A stretch of 64,000 bases of DNA from Helianthus annuus (GCF_002127325.2 NC_035443.2:147260915-147324914), one strand, 5' to 3'. Shown: positions 22,710 through 35,060, counted from the first letter of the stretch. The notes: generated by a model not told the origin, from the letters alone. Translations and numbers: made by a program.

Positions 22710-25700
22710 TGTCACACCCCTAATTTCCACGTGTCACCGGTGGGCCCGGTGGGGGATTACCGTGACGTAGTTGATATCATCATAGTCAAACAACACAAAT
22801 TGTAATGCCCAGCGAAAACAAAGATAGATTTACTTCAACTTAATTTATTGTAATATTCGAGTATCACAAAATGTCGAAATAGAATCCACAGGCAGAATCA
22901 AATAAAAAGGAAACTTCATTTCAACAGACTTCATGCATCCTAAGCTTGCGAGACTTCTATGGATGCATAAGGAGTGACCAGCCTATTAAGCGTAGTACCT
23001 GCACTTAGTCTTTTTGGAAAATACGTCAGTTTACACTGGTAAATACAATTTAACTGACTCATTTTGAAAATGTTTAAAAATTGATTTAAATGCTCGTGGC
23101 ATAAAACTTTTTATAACTTGGGATAATTATTTGCTTAATAATCTTGTAAAAGAATTACATGTTCGTTCTGCGTTCGGTAGCCCGGGTCATGCCGGGTTAA
23201 AGATTAATAGACACACCACTTAATATAATTCCGCCGCGAGACTTCTCTCGTACCGACGATTATACATGTTGTACAACACTACGGGTGTACGCCTACACCC
23301 GTGTGCTAAGGTCGTGGCCATTCTTTGAATGATGCCAAGGATATCCTGGACATGGTCATTAAGCCCCCAAAGGCGTTAAACAAACAAAACAACATTTTCA
23401 AACGGGTTAATTTGACTGCACATAACCAAGACCAGTTAAGGTCAATTCCCCGACCAAGCGGTATTTTATATACCGTACCCCAAGCCCGTATAGGGAAAAT
23501 AAGTTAAACGTATTTACCTGAGCAAAGTATAAACCAAATATAACGAGTGCACGTAGCTTTTACTGGGCTCCTAGATCTGGAAATTAAGGTTTTAATAACC
23601 TATTAGAATCCTAACGGGTCTTAAGCTTAGACCGGTTAGTTTTAGATGAAGATTACGGTTTTAAACGCACAATAAGGCGAAGACCGTTTTAGAATGTGGT
23701 TTTGTCCCAACAAGCTTGCACACTTGTTTTATATGGGTAACATAATCACATTCTGGATTTTGAGGCCGAAAAGATATGGTTTGACCCGTTTCGGCTAAAA
23801 TGGCCAAACTAGTCACATAAGCCGATCCGAACGCGTATAATGCGTAACGAGTAACCAGAAGAGTCAAATACAAGTTTCTGAAGTCAATATGCTTAAAATA
23901 TGTTGTGATATCAGAATGATACCTTCCATTATGCCCCAAATGATTTTAAACCAAAACTATGCCTCATAAGTGCGTTTTGGTCATTTTATAAGGTGTAAAA
24001 GGGTTAAAATGATAACCTGAGTTACAGGTCTGATTAAATTAGTAAATATACTTAATTTACTAAGTCATAACAGTAGGGTATCAAATTTATGTGAAATTTA
24101 TTATCTTTAACCTTACTATGCACCGTAGGGGCATTTTGGTAATTTCACATGTGCCTAAAAGGTCAATTCTAGAATTCTGAGTTCAAAACATTTGCCTACT
24201 GTTTAAAATATAAAAATTCACTAATTACATCAGTAGGTTCCAACCCTTAAGCTTAATAAGGTTCTAGTGCACACTTATGCGTTAAAAATGCCTAAAAAGG
24301 CGATTTGGAGCCATTTCCGGGTTTTCTGTAAAAAGCTGATATTTTTAATATTCCAGAAGGCTCAAAATAATTTATTTATCATAACAAATCAGTAGAAACT
24401 GGTTTGAGGTCAAAAGGATTTGTAAAACTCATTTTATGGCTAAAAAAGGCAAAACCGGCATAAACCGAATTAATCTTAGAACACTAAGTTATGCTCAGCC
24501 TAAAAATAAATAAAAATCTCCAAAAATCCCAAAATATTATTTTATATCAGTGGGTAAAAAGTTTGGTATAAAAATTCGGGTTTTGATAGGCTATACATAA
24601 TTTACGCCATTTAATTAGTAAAGAAGCTCTTAATTACGCTATTGAGCATAACTCTTAATCTAGACCTCAAACTGACTTCAAATTTTAGGTGCAAGTTTAT
24701 AAATCAGTAGCTAAGGTGCCTACCCTTTTACATTTTCAAAAATCCCGTTTTAAGGTCAAATGGGCATAATGGTCAACATATAGGCGATTAACGGAAACAT
24801 GCATGTGAATAGGATATCTAATGAACCAAGTTGTATAATCTCAGAGAGTTATACTAACATGTAAATAGGTTCAAAAGAAGCTCTAAGGAAATCCTAATCT
24901 TGGCTTAAACGGGTCAGAACTGAAAGTCAAAGCAGAAGTCAAACTTTGCGACTTTCGGTTCCAAACCGAGCCTAAACTGAAAATTGTCGAGTTGAACATG
25001 TTGGAACATGTTCTTACATTAATTACCAAGTTATTTTAATGATCAAACAGGTTGCATGTAACCTACATTGCTAATTATGCATTAATTCGCAAATAACCTT
25101 TCTGTTGACTTTTTACAATAAGCTTTGACTCGACAATTAGCATAGTTAGAGTGGGAATCTGGAAATACCCTTTTAAGGGTTTTTTACCCACATAATTACC
25201 TACTTAAAGGTACTTTTAATTCGTGATTTGGTAGAGCACATTTTAATTAATCACGAAGTCAAACCTTAATTACGACGGTTTGACTTTTAGCTAATTAACT
25301 AAGCTAAAACGAATTAGGAAGGGTTAAGGACACTTACAAGAGTCCTAATTGAGATTAGAGATCACTAGGAAGATGGCTTGAAGTCCAGAGAGCTCCAGAA
25401 GTGAATTTTTGAAAGTGGGTGATCAAATGGTTACAACATAAGGTTCTTATATAGTGAATTTAATCTTCTAAGATGGTGCCACAAGAGTCTATGAGTGTAA
25501 CCAGATGAAGACAAGTGCCCCTATTGCATGAAAAACCATTGGAGAGGCTCTGGTATTAGAAAACAAGCCATTGAAGTCGGTTACAGACCTGAACTGGCAG
25601 CTGCCAAAGTTTTTCTGTCGTTGGCACCCTGACGCGGCCCGTGTGAGGGTATAGGGAGTTTTAATGCGGGCCGCATGGACCGGCAAAACCTGCCAAACAA

Positions 25701-26291
25701 GTTTCATCTTTTGCACTTTTGGTCCCTGGTCCTTTGTAACGTGGTTTTAAGCTTTGTTTTTGCATTTTTGACCTCTTAACCTTATTTTTAAGGGCCTTGG
25801 GACTTTTACTAACTTAGTTAAGTCCTTGACCAACCTTGTAACCACTCATAAGGCCATAGGATTCAATGTTGACGCTTTTAACCCCTCGAACACGAATTTG
25901 ATCATAACTTTCTCATACGATAACGAAACTTTATGAAATTTTAACCACATATTCTAGTGAGTATATTTTATCGTTACAAAGCTTCGGGTCTGCCAAAAGG
26001 TCACTCAGAGGTATACTTTGCACATGTTGACACTTTTAGCCCCTATAGTTTGTAATTCCTCACTTTCCTTCATGTTTAGCTTCGTATGATCCATGATTTA
26101 TTCGTTGGAAGGTATAAACATAATGTAGGGCTATTTTAGAATATATTTATCCATTGTTGACACTTTGGACCCTTATATTCACATAGTTTCCCCGTTTGTC
26201 AACTTTAGTCCCTCCAAAGTATTCTTTCTCACGCCCAGAGCTTATGACACGTGTTTATACTTTATTGGACACAAATTTTCAAGGTGTTACA
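22710..26291 (-). mobile_element. 5' LTR of Gypsy element 1
   Basis: A 3,582-bp direct repeat of 12049-15623, ending at the AGCAG target duplication. It should carry the element's promoter, on the minus strand. No protein-coding content. Confidence 0.92.
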
Positions 26292-26797
26292 AGCAGGCTT
26301 TCCAGTGCCTGCATTGGAGTCTTTCCGTCCATTAGTGTCGCTCTAATTTTTTGTACCGCATTTTGCACGTCTTTCTGAACATGCAGGCTGTAGGGGAACT
26401 GCTTTCTTAGGGTTTGAAATATGATACGTGGCTCCATGTTTTGAGCAGTTAGCTGCTCCACTAGCTTGTATTCGGCTTTAGTATATCTTCGCACAAAAGC
26501 GTGGCCCAACAGACTCGTCGTAGGTTCGTGGTTATGGTTCGCGTTGTCCACTTTTAACTCCCACGTGTCATTCGTCATGTCCTGGATGGCGAGTAATGAA
26601 AATGGGCAACGGATTTTTTTGCTACCAGCTTTCCTAACTGTTGCTTTATTACGGTGCTCACCACTACGGTCGCACACAAGCCATACCATCCCAGTAGTAC
26701 CACCAATATTTTTCGATCGGCGGGTAACAATTACGTAACCATACTCCTTTCCCGTTTCTTGTACCCAATTCTTCAAATCAGTTAAAGACATGAAACG
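26292..26797 (-). pseudogene. MULE transposase exon 2, N-terminal FAR1-like DNA-binding domain
   Basis: The minus frame after a splice acceptor (TTTTTTTAG at 26798) reads RFMSLTDLKNWVQETGKEYG. A zinc-finger-like region follows: VWLVCDRSGEH, KIRCPFSLLA and a final NHNHEP. This C-C-H-H arrangement is the FAR1/WRKY-GCM1-type finger found at the N-terminus of plant MULE transposases. Next comes a helical linker, MEPRIIFQTLRKQFP. The frame runs into the Gypsy LTR at 26291. Across the insertion the frame resumes at 12048 without a shift once one AGCAG copy is discounted. No stops lie in this exon. Confidence 0.8.
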
Positions 26798-26838
26798 CTA
26801 AAAAAAATTACGTTAATAATAACAACAACAACAACAAT

Positions 26839-26875
<37 letters not shown>

Positions 26876-27364
26876 TTTTAACAATAATAACAATAATAAT
26901 TATAATAATTATAATAATAATATTTTTAACAATAACAATAACAATAATAATAATAATAATAGCAATAATAATAATAATAATATTTTTAACAATAATAACA
27001 ATAACAATAAAAATTATAATAATAATATTTTTAACAACAACAACAACAACAACAATAATAATAATTATAACAATAATAATAACAACAACAACAATTATAA
27101 TTATAATATTTCTAACAATAATAACAATAATAATAATAATTATAATAATAATATTTTTAACAATAATAATAACAATAATAATAATAATAATAATATTTTA
27201 ACAATAATAACAATAATAATATTATTTTTAACAATAATAACAATAATAATAATAATAATAATAATATTTTTAACAATAATAACAATAATAATGATAATTA
27301 TAATTATAATAGTTTTAACAATAACAATAACAATTATAATTATAATATTTTTAACAATAATAAT

Positions 27365-27397
<33 letters not shown>

Positions 27398-27532
27398 AAT
27401 AAAAATAATAATAATTATAATTATAATAATAATAACAACAACAACAAAAATTATAATTATAATATTTCTAACAACAATAACAGTATTAACAATAATTATA
27501 ATTATAATATTTTTAACAATAATAATAATAAT

Positions 27533-27600
<68 letters not shown>

Positions 27601-27644
27601 TAATAATAATTATAATATTTTTAACAATAAAAATAATGTGATAC
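26798..27644 (-). repeat. Microsatellite-filled intron of the MULE gene
   Basis: An ~830-bp mosaic of AAT and AAC triplets, almost free of G on the plus strand. About 14 recurrences of a TATTTTTAACAATAA-type junction give it a higher-order period. It lies between a good donor (GAG|GTATCA at 27644) and an acceptor (TTTAG|CG at 26798), so on the minus strand it reads as an intron. Long frames in it are artefacts of the triplet repeat. Confidence 0.75.
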
Positions 27645-28201
27645 CTCATTTATTTGAAACGGATTGCCCGGGGTAGATGGTTTATAAAATGGTGTGTCAC
27701 GGGGCTCATAACCATATCCACCATATTCTTCGTATCCACCGTAGCTTCCGTATCCACCTTCACCCCCATATCTATCGTATCCACTGTATCCACCTTCACC
27801 CCCGTATCCACCGTATCCATCTTCTACCCCGTATCCACCTTCACCCCGTATCCACTGTAATCCGCTTGTTGCACGTACGGAGATTCATACCCGTATCCGT
27901 ATCCACTGTAATCCGCTTGTTGAACGTATGGTTCATCAACAGGTGCATTCTCAGCACCGTATCCACTTTGTTGCACGTACGGAGATTCATACCCGTATCC
28001 GTAATCCGGATACACTTGATGCGCCGGGTAATTTGGTTCATCAACAGGTGGAGTGGGAGTCTTGTTCAAGTCTGGCAACTATGTTTTTTGATCAACAGGG
28101 ACTCCAGACACAACCTCCTCCTCCTCATTGGTAGCATTTGCTCCCTATGTGTCGTTAGAATAACGATTACCAAAATAATTCTCGTTCCAAAATGATGACA
28201 T
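27645..28201 (-). pseudogene. MULE transposase exon 1, Gly/Tyr-rich N-terminus
   Basis: Starts MSSFWNENYFGNRYS at 28201. Two in-frame TAG codons follow (about 28146 and 28080), then LPDLNKTPTPPVDEP and near-identical repeats of ESPYVQQADYSGYGYGY (27830-28020). After a one-base frameshift near 27830 it reads GGYGGEGGYSGYD-type repeats and ends NPFQINE at the donor. Exon 2 joins in phase 0. Such Gly/Tyr/Gln-rich starts are low-complexity and not diagnostic. The gene assignment rests on splice signals and the next exon. Inactive. Confidence 0.6.
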
Positions 28202-28351
28202 TTTAACAAGATTGAACAAAAAACAGAACAAATGATTTTGGTTTGGTGTGTAAATTGTTTACTGAAGAAGAAGATGAAAAAGAAAGCAGGAGGAGATGAA
28301 CTCGAAGTGAACAGAGATGCATGGTTAAATAGAATTTCAAATTTACTAAAA

Positions 28352-28697
28352 TACGCAGCGTATAGCTCTCTACTCCCCGTATTACTTTATTCACGTGCCT
28401 GGACAACATCGTATCAGTGTCAAATCAGTCTGACATACGCTGCGTATTGACCAATACGCAGCGTACAGGGTTACCTGGATACGCTGCGTATTGCTCAATA
28501 CACACCCTACGTCAGACTGATTTGACATGGTACTAGGTTTGACTGTCTGGTCGTGTACCTGCCCCTAACATACGCTGCGTAGAGACCTATACGCAGCGTA
28601 TAGAGGTAACCCTATACGCTGCGTATTGGTCAATACGTAGCGTATGTAAACCCTAAGTGTGCAGATAGCCTGCCATGGTATGCGAATAGTGAGGGCC
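28352..28697. repeat. Right terminal region of MULE with palindrome array
   Basis: TACGCWGCGTA copies start at 28352, 28436, 28455, 28480, 28571, 28590 and 28615, with a variant at 28634. Most are in inverted pairs 19 bp apart, as at the left end. They are followed by the degenerate terminal repeat ending at 28697. Confidence 0.8.
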
Positions 28698-28705
28698 TTT
28701 GATAA

Positions 28706-29067
28706 AAACCCACTATGGTTTATCAGATAATAAAAGTTTTAAGTATTTAAAACAAATTCTAATAATACAAGCTATTATATTAAAAAGCATATGCCATATG
28801 ACTTGAAAAAATATATATAAAAAACCACTTCAATTACAAACTTGTGAGGAATAAATAGAGCCAAAAACATGACTGTAGTTCATACACTAACCAAAATGCC
28901 ATATAGATTTTCTAAATTACTAATACATCGTTCAATATATTCTTGTATACCCTTGCACAGACAAAATAAATTCATGATGTGTTAATTCCTCAAGTTTCGA
29001 CATAAATATCAAAGAAACTAACATTATATATAAACTCATCCCATATAAGGTTCCTAACCATATATAA

Positions 29068-29099
<32 letters not shown>

Positions 29100-29474
29100 T
29101 CCTATACAAAAAACAGACACTTACCGGCCGTCGAATGAACAAACCAACACCATCGCTACGTTCCCTGCCAGACTATAAGAGTGAACAGGTTCAAGTGCCG
29201 GAATGGCAGAGTTGCCGCAAGCTGTCCTATAGTTCGCCATTTATACATACAGGATGAAAGTGTTCATTTCACCACTATCAACTTTATTGATTCAATTTTT
29301 ATAAAAACTATTAAAAATTATACTCTTACTTTATTTTTTAAATATTTTGGCTGGGTCAGTTTTGGCAACATATTCCAAAACCATAAACCGAACCATGAAA
29401 CCTAGTTTTCCAAACCATAAACTAAACCGGTTCACTTAAGTTGTTACAGTCCAAATTGATTTTGACCACCCCTA
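28706..29474. other. Host intergenic DNA between MULE and Athila-like element
   Basis: AT-rich. Contains a (GA)n microsatellite at about 29070-29098. A good donor-like site (CGGCCG|GTAAGTG) near 29123 on the minus strand ends a possible exon, but its product is not recognised. Confidence 0.5.
29070..29098. repeat. (GA)n microsatellite
   Basis: About 14 GA dinucleotides in a row. Confidence 0.95.
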
Positions 29475-29479
29475 CTAAC

Positions 29480-31152
29480 TGATGTGCGTGTAGTGTAATA
29501 TATTTTTGGTATATATTTTAAGCCCTTTTTACACTTTTTAGCCAAGTTTTAAATTTATAAAACACGACATTTACTAACACTAAACACACATATGGGCAAG
29601 TGCACCCATCGTGGACGTAGTATAGTGTTGGTAAGATACCGAGGTCGTCCAAGGACACAAGAGCTTTTAGTACCGGTTTATCCTCAATGTATAATCAAAT
29701 CAAAATGTTAGAAAAGATTTTTAAACTAAGAAAATAAAACTAACTAAATGCTGAAAAATAAAATAAAAATAAAAACAGATAAACAAGATGAATCACTTGG
29801 ATCCGACTCGTGTATTAGTATAACCTTTGATTATTTTCGCACTTTTGCACTTGTTTAAGAGATTATCTTAGTTATTGTAGTAGGCCCCTCTTTTGAAGGA
29901 GACGTTACCCTCAACCCAGTAGTTTGAGTCAGCAAGGATACAATCCTAAAGGGTCGGATTATTGAAAGATAATGAATTAAGTTATTAATGCAAATTATGG
30001 TAGGCCCTTCTTTTGGAGGTGACGTTACCCTCGACTAAGTAGTCTGAGTCAGCAGGGGTACAGTCCTAAATAGCCGGGTTATAGTGTTAATAGTAGTTAA
30101 CTTATGAGGGGGTCAAAGAGTTTGGATCCCCACCATCCAACACCTTTGGGTATTGAAGGAGATCCTACTAAATTTGACCCAGGTCCCTTACAGGACCTCT
30201 AAACGCTGAACAAGGGCAAGACCCTTACCAAACCGTTCCCTTAACCCCCGATCAGGTAGCCAACATACCTCCATATAGACCGTGGAGATATGAATGGTGA
30301 AAATCTTTTATTTTATATAGACAGTAAAATAATGCCAAGACACCACGGACAAACGATAAGGAAAAGTCACCTTCAACATAAGCAACTAGTTATTAATGTC
30401 ATTAATACAAAACCAAATAAAAAGTGCAAAAGAGTAAAAATAAAAAGTATTATACGAAACACTTGTCTTCACCAAGTGATGTAAGAGACTTAGGCAAACA
30501 TGGCCTTGATTGTCAAGAACTCTTACGATCAATCTTGGATCCCGAGACGACTCACACACTCTATGATGGACAATCGATGATGGTGGTGGATGATGGTGTT
30601 GCGATGGTGGTGGGTGGTGGATGAAGTGTGAGAGAGGTGGTGTGCCAAGGGATGAGTTGCAATGAAGACAAGCACTCCTATTTATAGGCTGAACAGAGGC
30701 CTGGGCACGGCCCCGTGTCCGCTGGGCACGGCCCCGTGCCCGTCTGACACTATCTCTCCTCATTAATTGTAATTCGCAATTACAATTAATGCGCCTGCAG
30801 TACTTTGGGCACGCCCCCGTGGTGAGCAATAGAAGCTTCTACAGGTTTGTCTTTTCTGCTGCTTCTTGGGCACGGCCCCGTGCTCGCTGAACACGGGGCG
30901 TGTTCAGTCTTCTGCCTTCTCTGTTTTGCTTGGGAGGATGCTGTTGAGGGGTCGGGCAATCCACTTTTGTTCCTTTCCATGTATTTATGCTAGATTTAGC
31001 TGTCTTTTTGCTTCTTTTGTTAATTTGAGCTCATTTAATCCTGAAAATACAAAAGGAAGACAAAAACACACTTTTTCCAACATTAGTACTTAAAAAGGGT
31101 TAGTTTTATGCCTCATTTGATGTAATTTATATGTTGCATTTTACACACATCA
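29480..31152 (-). mobile_element. 3' LTR of Athila-like element
   Basis: 1,673 bp. It lacks 21 bp present in the other copy, a loss of one repeat between two GGGCACGCC motifs near 30810. Differences are otherwise a few per cent. Contains CACGGCCCCGTG motifs and a perfect 14-bp hairpin. Confidence 0.9.
30761..30791. repeat. Perfect 14-bp hairpin in LTR
   Basis: CATTAATTGTAATT, loop CGC, then the exact complement. The same hairpin is at 36855-36885 in the other LTR. Possible RNA structure, since it would be in the transcript; role unknown. Confidence 0.85.
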
Positions 31153-31167
31153 AATATCCCCACACTT
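31153..31167 (-). promoter_or_regulatory. Polypurine tract of Athila-like element
   Basis: Minus strand AAGTGTGGGGATATT directly before the 3' LTR. Purine-rich with a short T-rich end; acceptable but not ideal. Confidence 0.6.
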
Positions 31168-31753
31168 GAACTTTTGCTTGTCCTCAAGCAAAACTCTTTA
31201 ATATGTGGCTTACACTCCCAAATGGAATGGGTAGAGGAGAAGGTTTTGGCTTGTCATAGAGTGTCGGTAATCCAAGATCTTTATTGGGTTTTATTTTTAT
31301 TTATATACAATCCTATTCGTCATGATTTATCAAAAACTTTTCATAAGGTAAATTATTTATTAAGGCATAACATACCTTTCTAAAATTCCATTTATATACA
31401 AGTTCACATACCTCACGGGAGAAATCACTCACACTCGGCCGAAGGTGTATTTTTAGTGAATCACTCGAGAGCGGCATGGAACTTATTCCTACCATAAGCT
31501 TGCCAAGCAATCAATCCTCCTCCTTTTTAACTTTATGCCTTTGTAAACATCAAGAGGACTTTTTGGGTGAAGGGTTAGGCTTGGGCTAAAGGTGGGTAGT
31601 TGGGTTAGTGGTTAGTAGAAAAGGGCGAAAGTCGTAAAAAACGTCGGTTTTCGTAAAACATTTTGTTTTTGTGACTTTTTTATTTTTAATGAAGTATTTC
31701 TTCAAACAAGCTTTTGTTTGAGGAGCTTTGTTTGTTTATTTCTAACTTCATTG

Positions 31754-31789
<36 letters not shown>

Positions 31790-32909
31790 GTCACACGAAA
31801 ACCGAGCTTGTTACTAAAATAAAGGGTAAAAATAAAAAGGGTTTTGGGTGGGTAAAAAGGGTTTTGGGTTAAGAAATGAAAAGGTTTAGGCTCAAAGGGG
31901 TTAACTAGGGGGAGTTTTTGGGTATGTGAAAAGAAAATAAAAATAATGGTGTTGAAAGAAAAAGGGTTAGTCCTAATGCCTCTATCATTTACTTACTTGG
32001 GTTTAAGTTGGTAAGGACCGGGAATGAATTGTCATGGCAAGTTCTAGAGTCGTAAGAACCAAGCGGCTATTCACACAAGAAACGAAAAATGAGCATTTAA
32101 CGTAAAGATGTATATTTGAATGCTCAATAAAGGCTCAAAACTCACTTTTGTGGGAATGGGTTTTTATGTGATCAAGTATATATAATCAAATTTTAACTAA
32201 GCTTGTCATGCCGTTTCATAATTTTCTTATGTTGGTTCTTTTTATCACGACGCTATCGGTTGTAAACTTGTAAAAATATAACCTTGTTAGTCTTAGAATT
32301 CCCAACTTAAACTTTAGACAAGTAAAAAAATGATTTTTTTTTTGAAAAATTTGGGGTGATTAGCGGTTCCAATAGAGTTTTGTGTAAGGCTTGTTATTAG
32401 GACTTGCAAAATTCAAGTTTTTAGCGTCCTCCCACACTTAAATTACACATTGTCCTCAATGTGTCCCAAAAATAGATTTTTAGGTTGACTGAATGTGTAA
32501 CATTGTGTTAAAAGCAAAAATTTATGTTACTGGCAGTCTGGACACGGCCCCATGGGGACCGGGCACGGCCCCGTGTTCAGGTGTCAGTAACAATAATTAA
32601 AGAAAAGAAACAGAAGCCTGGACACGGGGGCGTGTTCGGTGAACACGACCCGTGTCCAGTTACCTGAACTGGGCATTTGTCTGCAGGGTGTTCAGCACGG
32701 GGCCGTGTTGGCTGGGCACAGCCCGTGCTGAACTTACTGTAATGGAGAAATTGTTGTCGGGTGGCCTTGTTTTTGTGCATGGGGCCATGTTCCTCGTTTC
32801 TCTTGTCATCCTTTACCACCATGAGTGTGTTTTATTTCTGCAAGTTAAAACTAAAAGATTAAACTAAACTAAGGATAGTTCCGCGGAATGCCTCCGTGGT
32901 GCGCCACGT
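31168..32909 (-). other. Non-coding tail where pol should be
   Basis: About 1.7 kb between the protease and PPT with no RT, RNase H or integrase motif in any frame. It holds a (TA)n run at about 31757-31787, a G/T-rich stretch, and several CACGGCCCCGTG-type motifs at 32540-32730. Short frames here resemble no protein. Confidence 0.7.
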
Positions 32910-35060
32910 TTATAAGGGTCCTTGGCTAGACCCAAGGTGAGGTTTTATATTTTCTGAGTGGGATGTCTTGCATCCCATGTTGCACCGTCGGAGAGCAGCA
33001 TCCAAACTCGAATCAATAACCTTCATGTAATTGACCGGGTCATCGTCCTCTTTCTTCTTCCCAACCCCGAATTTTACTTCATTATCCCCATATTTTAAAG
33101 TGAGCGTTCCGTCATTCATGTCCACCACTGCTTGTGCGGTAGCGAGAAAGGGTCTCCCTAGTATGAGGGGGACTTCGGTATCTTCTTCCATATCAAGTAT
33201 GACAAAGTCGGCCGGGTAAACGAAATTGTCCACCTTGACTAGAACATTTTCAATGACACCTTGTGGGAATTTGACGGATCAATCAGCAAGTTGTATACTC
33301 ATTTTTGTAGGACTCGTTTTTCCTAGGCCGAGTGTTTTGAACATTGATTCGGGCATGAGGTTAATGCTAGCCCCAAGGTCGGCTAGTGCATTACGAATGG
33401 GGGAGTCCCCGATCGAGCAAGGAATTGTGAAGCTTCCGGGATCAATTTTCTTTTGGGGGAGTTTGTTGAGTACGAGGGCGGAGTATTCTTCGCCTAAGTT
33501 AACTAATTGCAATGTTTCAATTTTCCTTTTATGAGTGAGGAAGTCCCTCATAAACTTAGAGTATTTAGGCATTTGAGTTAGGACATCAATAAAAGGAATG
33601 TTGACATGCAATTGTTTTAGTAGACTTTTAAATTTTGCGAATTGCTCGTTGGTCCTTTGACGGATTAACCTACCGGGGTACGGAACCGGAGGAGCTTTGG
33701 TAGGCTCTGGTGAGGGAGGGGAACCCTTTTCTTGTAGGGGCGGCGTTATGGTCTCCTCGGTAGGCGGCGGGCCTTACGTAGGACCCACGGTGCGGTTCCG
33801 TAATGTGATGAGATGAACTTGCGCTTTTGGGTTGGTTTCGGTATTGCTTGGTAACGCGCCTTGTGGTCTCTCGGAGAAATTTTGGGCTAGTTGACTTATT
33901 TGTTTTTCGATGTTTTGAATACTAGCTTGTTGATTTCTAAAATTTGATTCTAATTGTAGAAACCTCTCCGAGTTTTTCTTTTCAGTGTCGGAGATGAGGC
34001 GAGATATAGTATCTTCAAGCCTTTCTCGTCCACCTTGTTGTTGAGGGAAATTTTGTGACTCATTTCTTGGTTGTTGAAAGTTTGTTCGTTGGTTTTGTTG
34101 GTTACTACTATTGCCGGGTTCTCTCCAACCAAGGTTAGGGTGATTTCGCCATCCTTGGTTGTAGGTGCCCGTTGGAGGACCCGACGGCCTAGGTCTATTA
34201 TCAATGTAGTTTACCGATTCTTGTTGATCGTCTGTTTCTTTCATACAACTCCAATTTTCATGTGGCCCACCACACCCTTCACAAGCCATAACCGAGACCG
34301 TTTTTGTCATTTCCAATTTTTTTATTTTCGAAGAATGGGCCTCGATTTGAGCTTGTAAAGAAGTGCTTTCATCAACCTTATGGGCGCCCAGGGCAATGGA
34401 TTTATTGCCTCGGGGAGTGTGCCACTGAAAATTGGTTTGAGCAATTTCCTCAATTTGATTATATATTTCATGCGGGCGGCGATTACCTAAAAGTCCCCCG
34501 GAGCTAGAGTCAAATGTTTGCCTTGTGTGTGGCAACAATCCATTATAGAAAGTGGATACTTGTTGCCATATCGCAAGGCCGTGATGTGGACACTTTCGCA
34601 ATAGCTCCTTGAACCTTTCCCAAGTTTCATATAAGGATTCCCCGTCCTCTTGTGAATATGTATTAATTTCAGTCATTAATTTAGCTATTTTAGCGGGAGG
34701 GAAATACTTATATAGAAATTTTTGGGCTAGTTCATCCCAGGTGTTTACCGATCCAGCTGGGAGGGCGTTAAGCCAAGCTTTTGCTCGGTCTTTTAGTGAA
34801 AAAGGAAACATTCGGAGGCGGGTGGCGTCATTTGATGCTCCATTGATCCGAAAGGTATTACATATTTCTAAGAAATTAGTAATATGTAGATGGGGATCCT
34901 CGTCCGCAAGCCCATGGAAGGTTGCGGAGTTCAGAAGCATCTGTATCAAATGCGGCCGAAGTTCGAAGTTATTGGCTTCAACATTCGGTGCATTGATAGC
35001 GGCGCCGAGATTATCTACGGTGGGTCGTAGATAATCCATGAGGGTACGTTGGTCCGCCAT
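32910..35060 (-). pseudogene. Athila-like gag-protease with two in-frame stops
   Basis: One frame of about 717 codons starting MADQRTLMDYL. Residues ~30-190 are the retrotransposon gag domain (FELRPHLIQML, RMFPFSLKDRAKAWLNALP). A Gln/Asn-rich region follows, with a Cys cluster MACEGCGGPHENWSC near residue 255. The protease part has IPCSIGDSPI, ALADLGASINLMP (active-site D-x-G replaced by DLGAS, as is usual in this clade) and LILGRPFLAT. Stops at about 33773 (TAA) and 33278 (TGA, perhaps from CGA) interrupt an otherwise open frame. Gag would package the RNA; no pol follows. Confidence 0.85.

Larger units (their letters stand above)
12049..26291 (-). mobile_element. Gypsy (Tekay-type chromovirus) retrotransposon inside MULE
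   Basis: 14,243 bp with LTRs at 12049-15623 and 22710-26291. The 5-bp target duplication AGCAG (12044-12048 and 26292-26296) is exact, and the ends are TG...CA. PBS, gag-pol and PPT all read on the minus strand, so the right LTR is the 5' one. An additional reading frame lies between PBS and gag. The C-terminal chromodomain-like tail and RT motifs suit the Tekay/Del lineage. The LTRs are roughly 97-99% alike by eye, so the insertion is fairly young. Confidence 0.93.
10771..28697 (-). mobile_element. Mutator-like element (MULE), interrupted by a Gypsy insertion
   Basis: The ends GGGTGTGCCTATTGGCACAC (left) and GGCCCTCACTATTCGCATAC (right, reverse complement) agree at 13 of 20 positions without gaps. 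TTTGATAA flanks both sides (10763-10770, 28698-28705), with one more base nearly matching, which suits the 9-bp duplication of MULEs. Both subterminal zones carry arrays of the palindrome TACGCWGCGTA. Inside, on the minus strand, lies a FAR1/MULE-type transposase gene of two exons, now cut by a 14.2-kb Gypsy. Without that insert the element is about 3.7 kb. Confidence 0.85.

Noticed and set aside
26820..27640. CRISPR-like array
   Set aside because: Simple triplet microsatellite, no repeat-spacer structure; plant context.
27140..27649. Long open frames (116-169 codons) on both strands of the AAT/AAC tract
   Set aside because: Triplet repeats lack stops in some frames; no domain; they lie in a probable intron.
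29123..29228. Possible exon ending at a GTAAGTG donor on the minus strand
   Set aside because: Phase does not fit the exon at 37339 and the product is not recognised.
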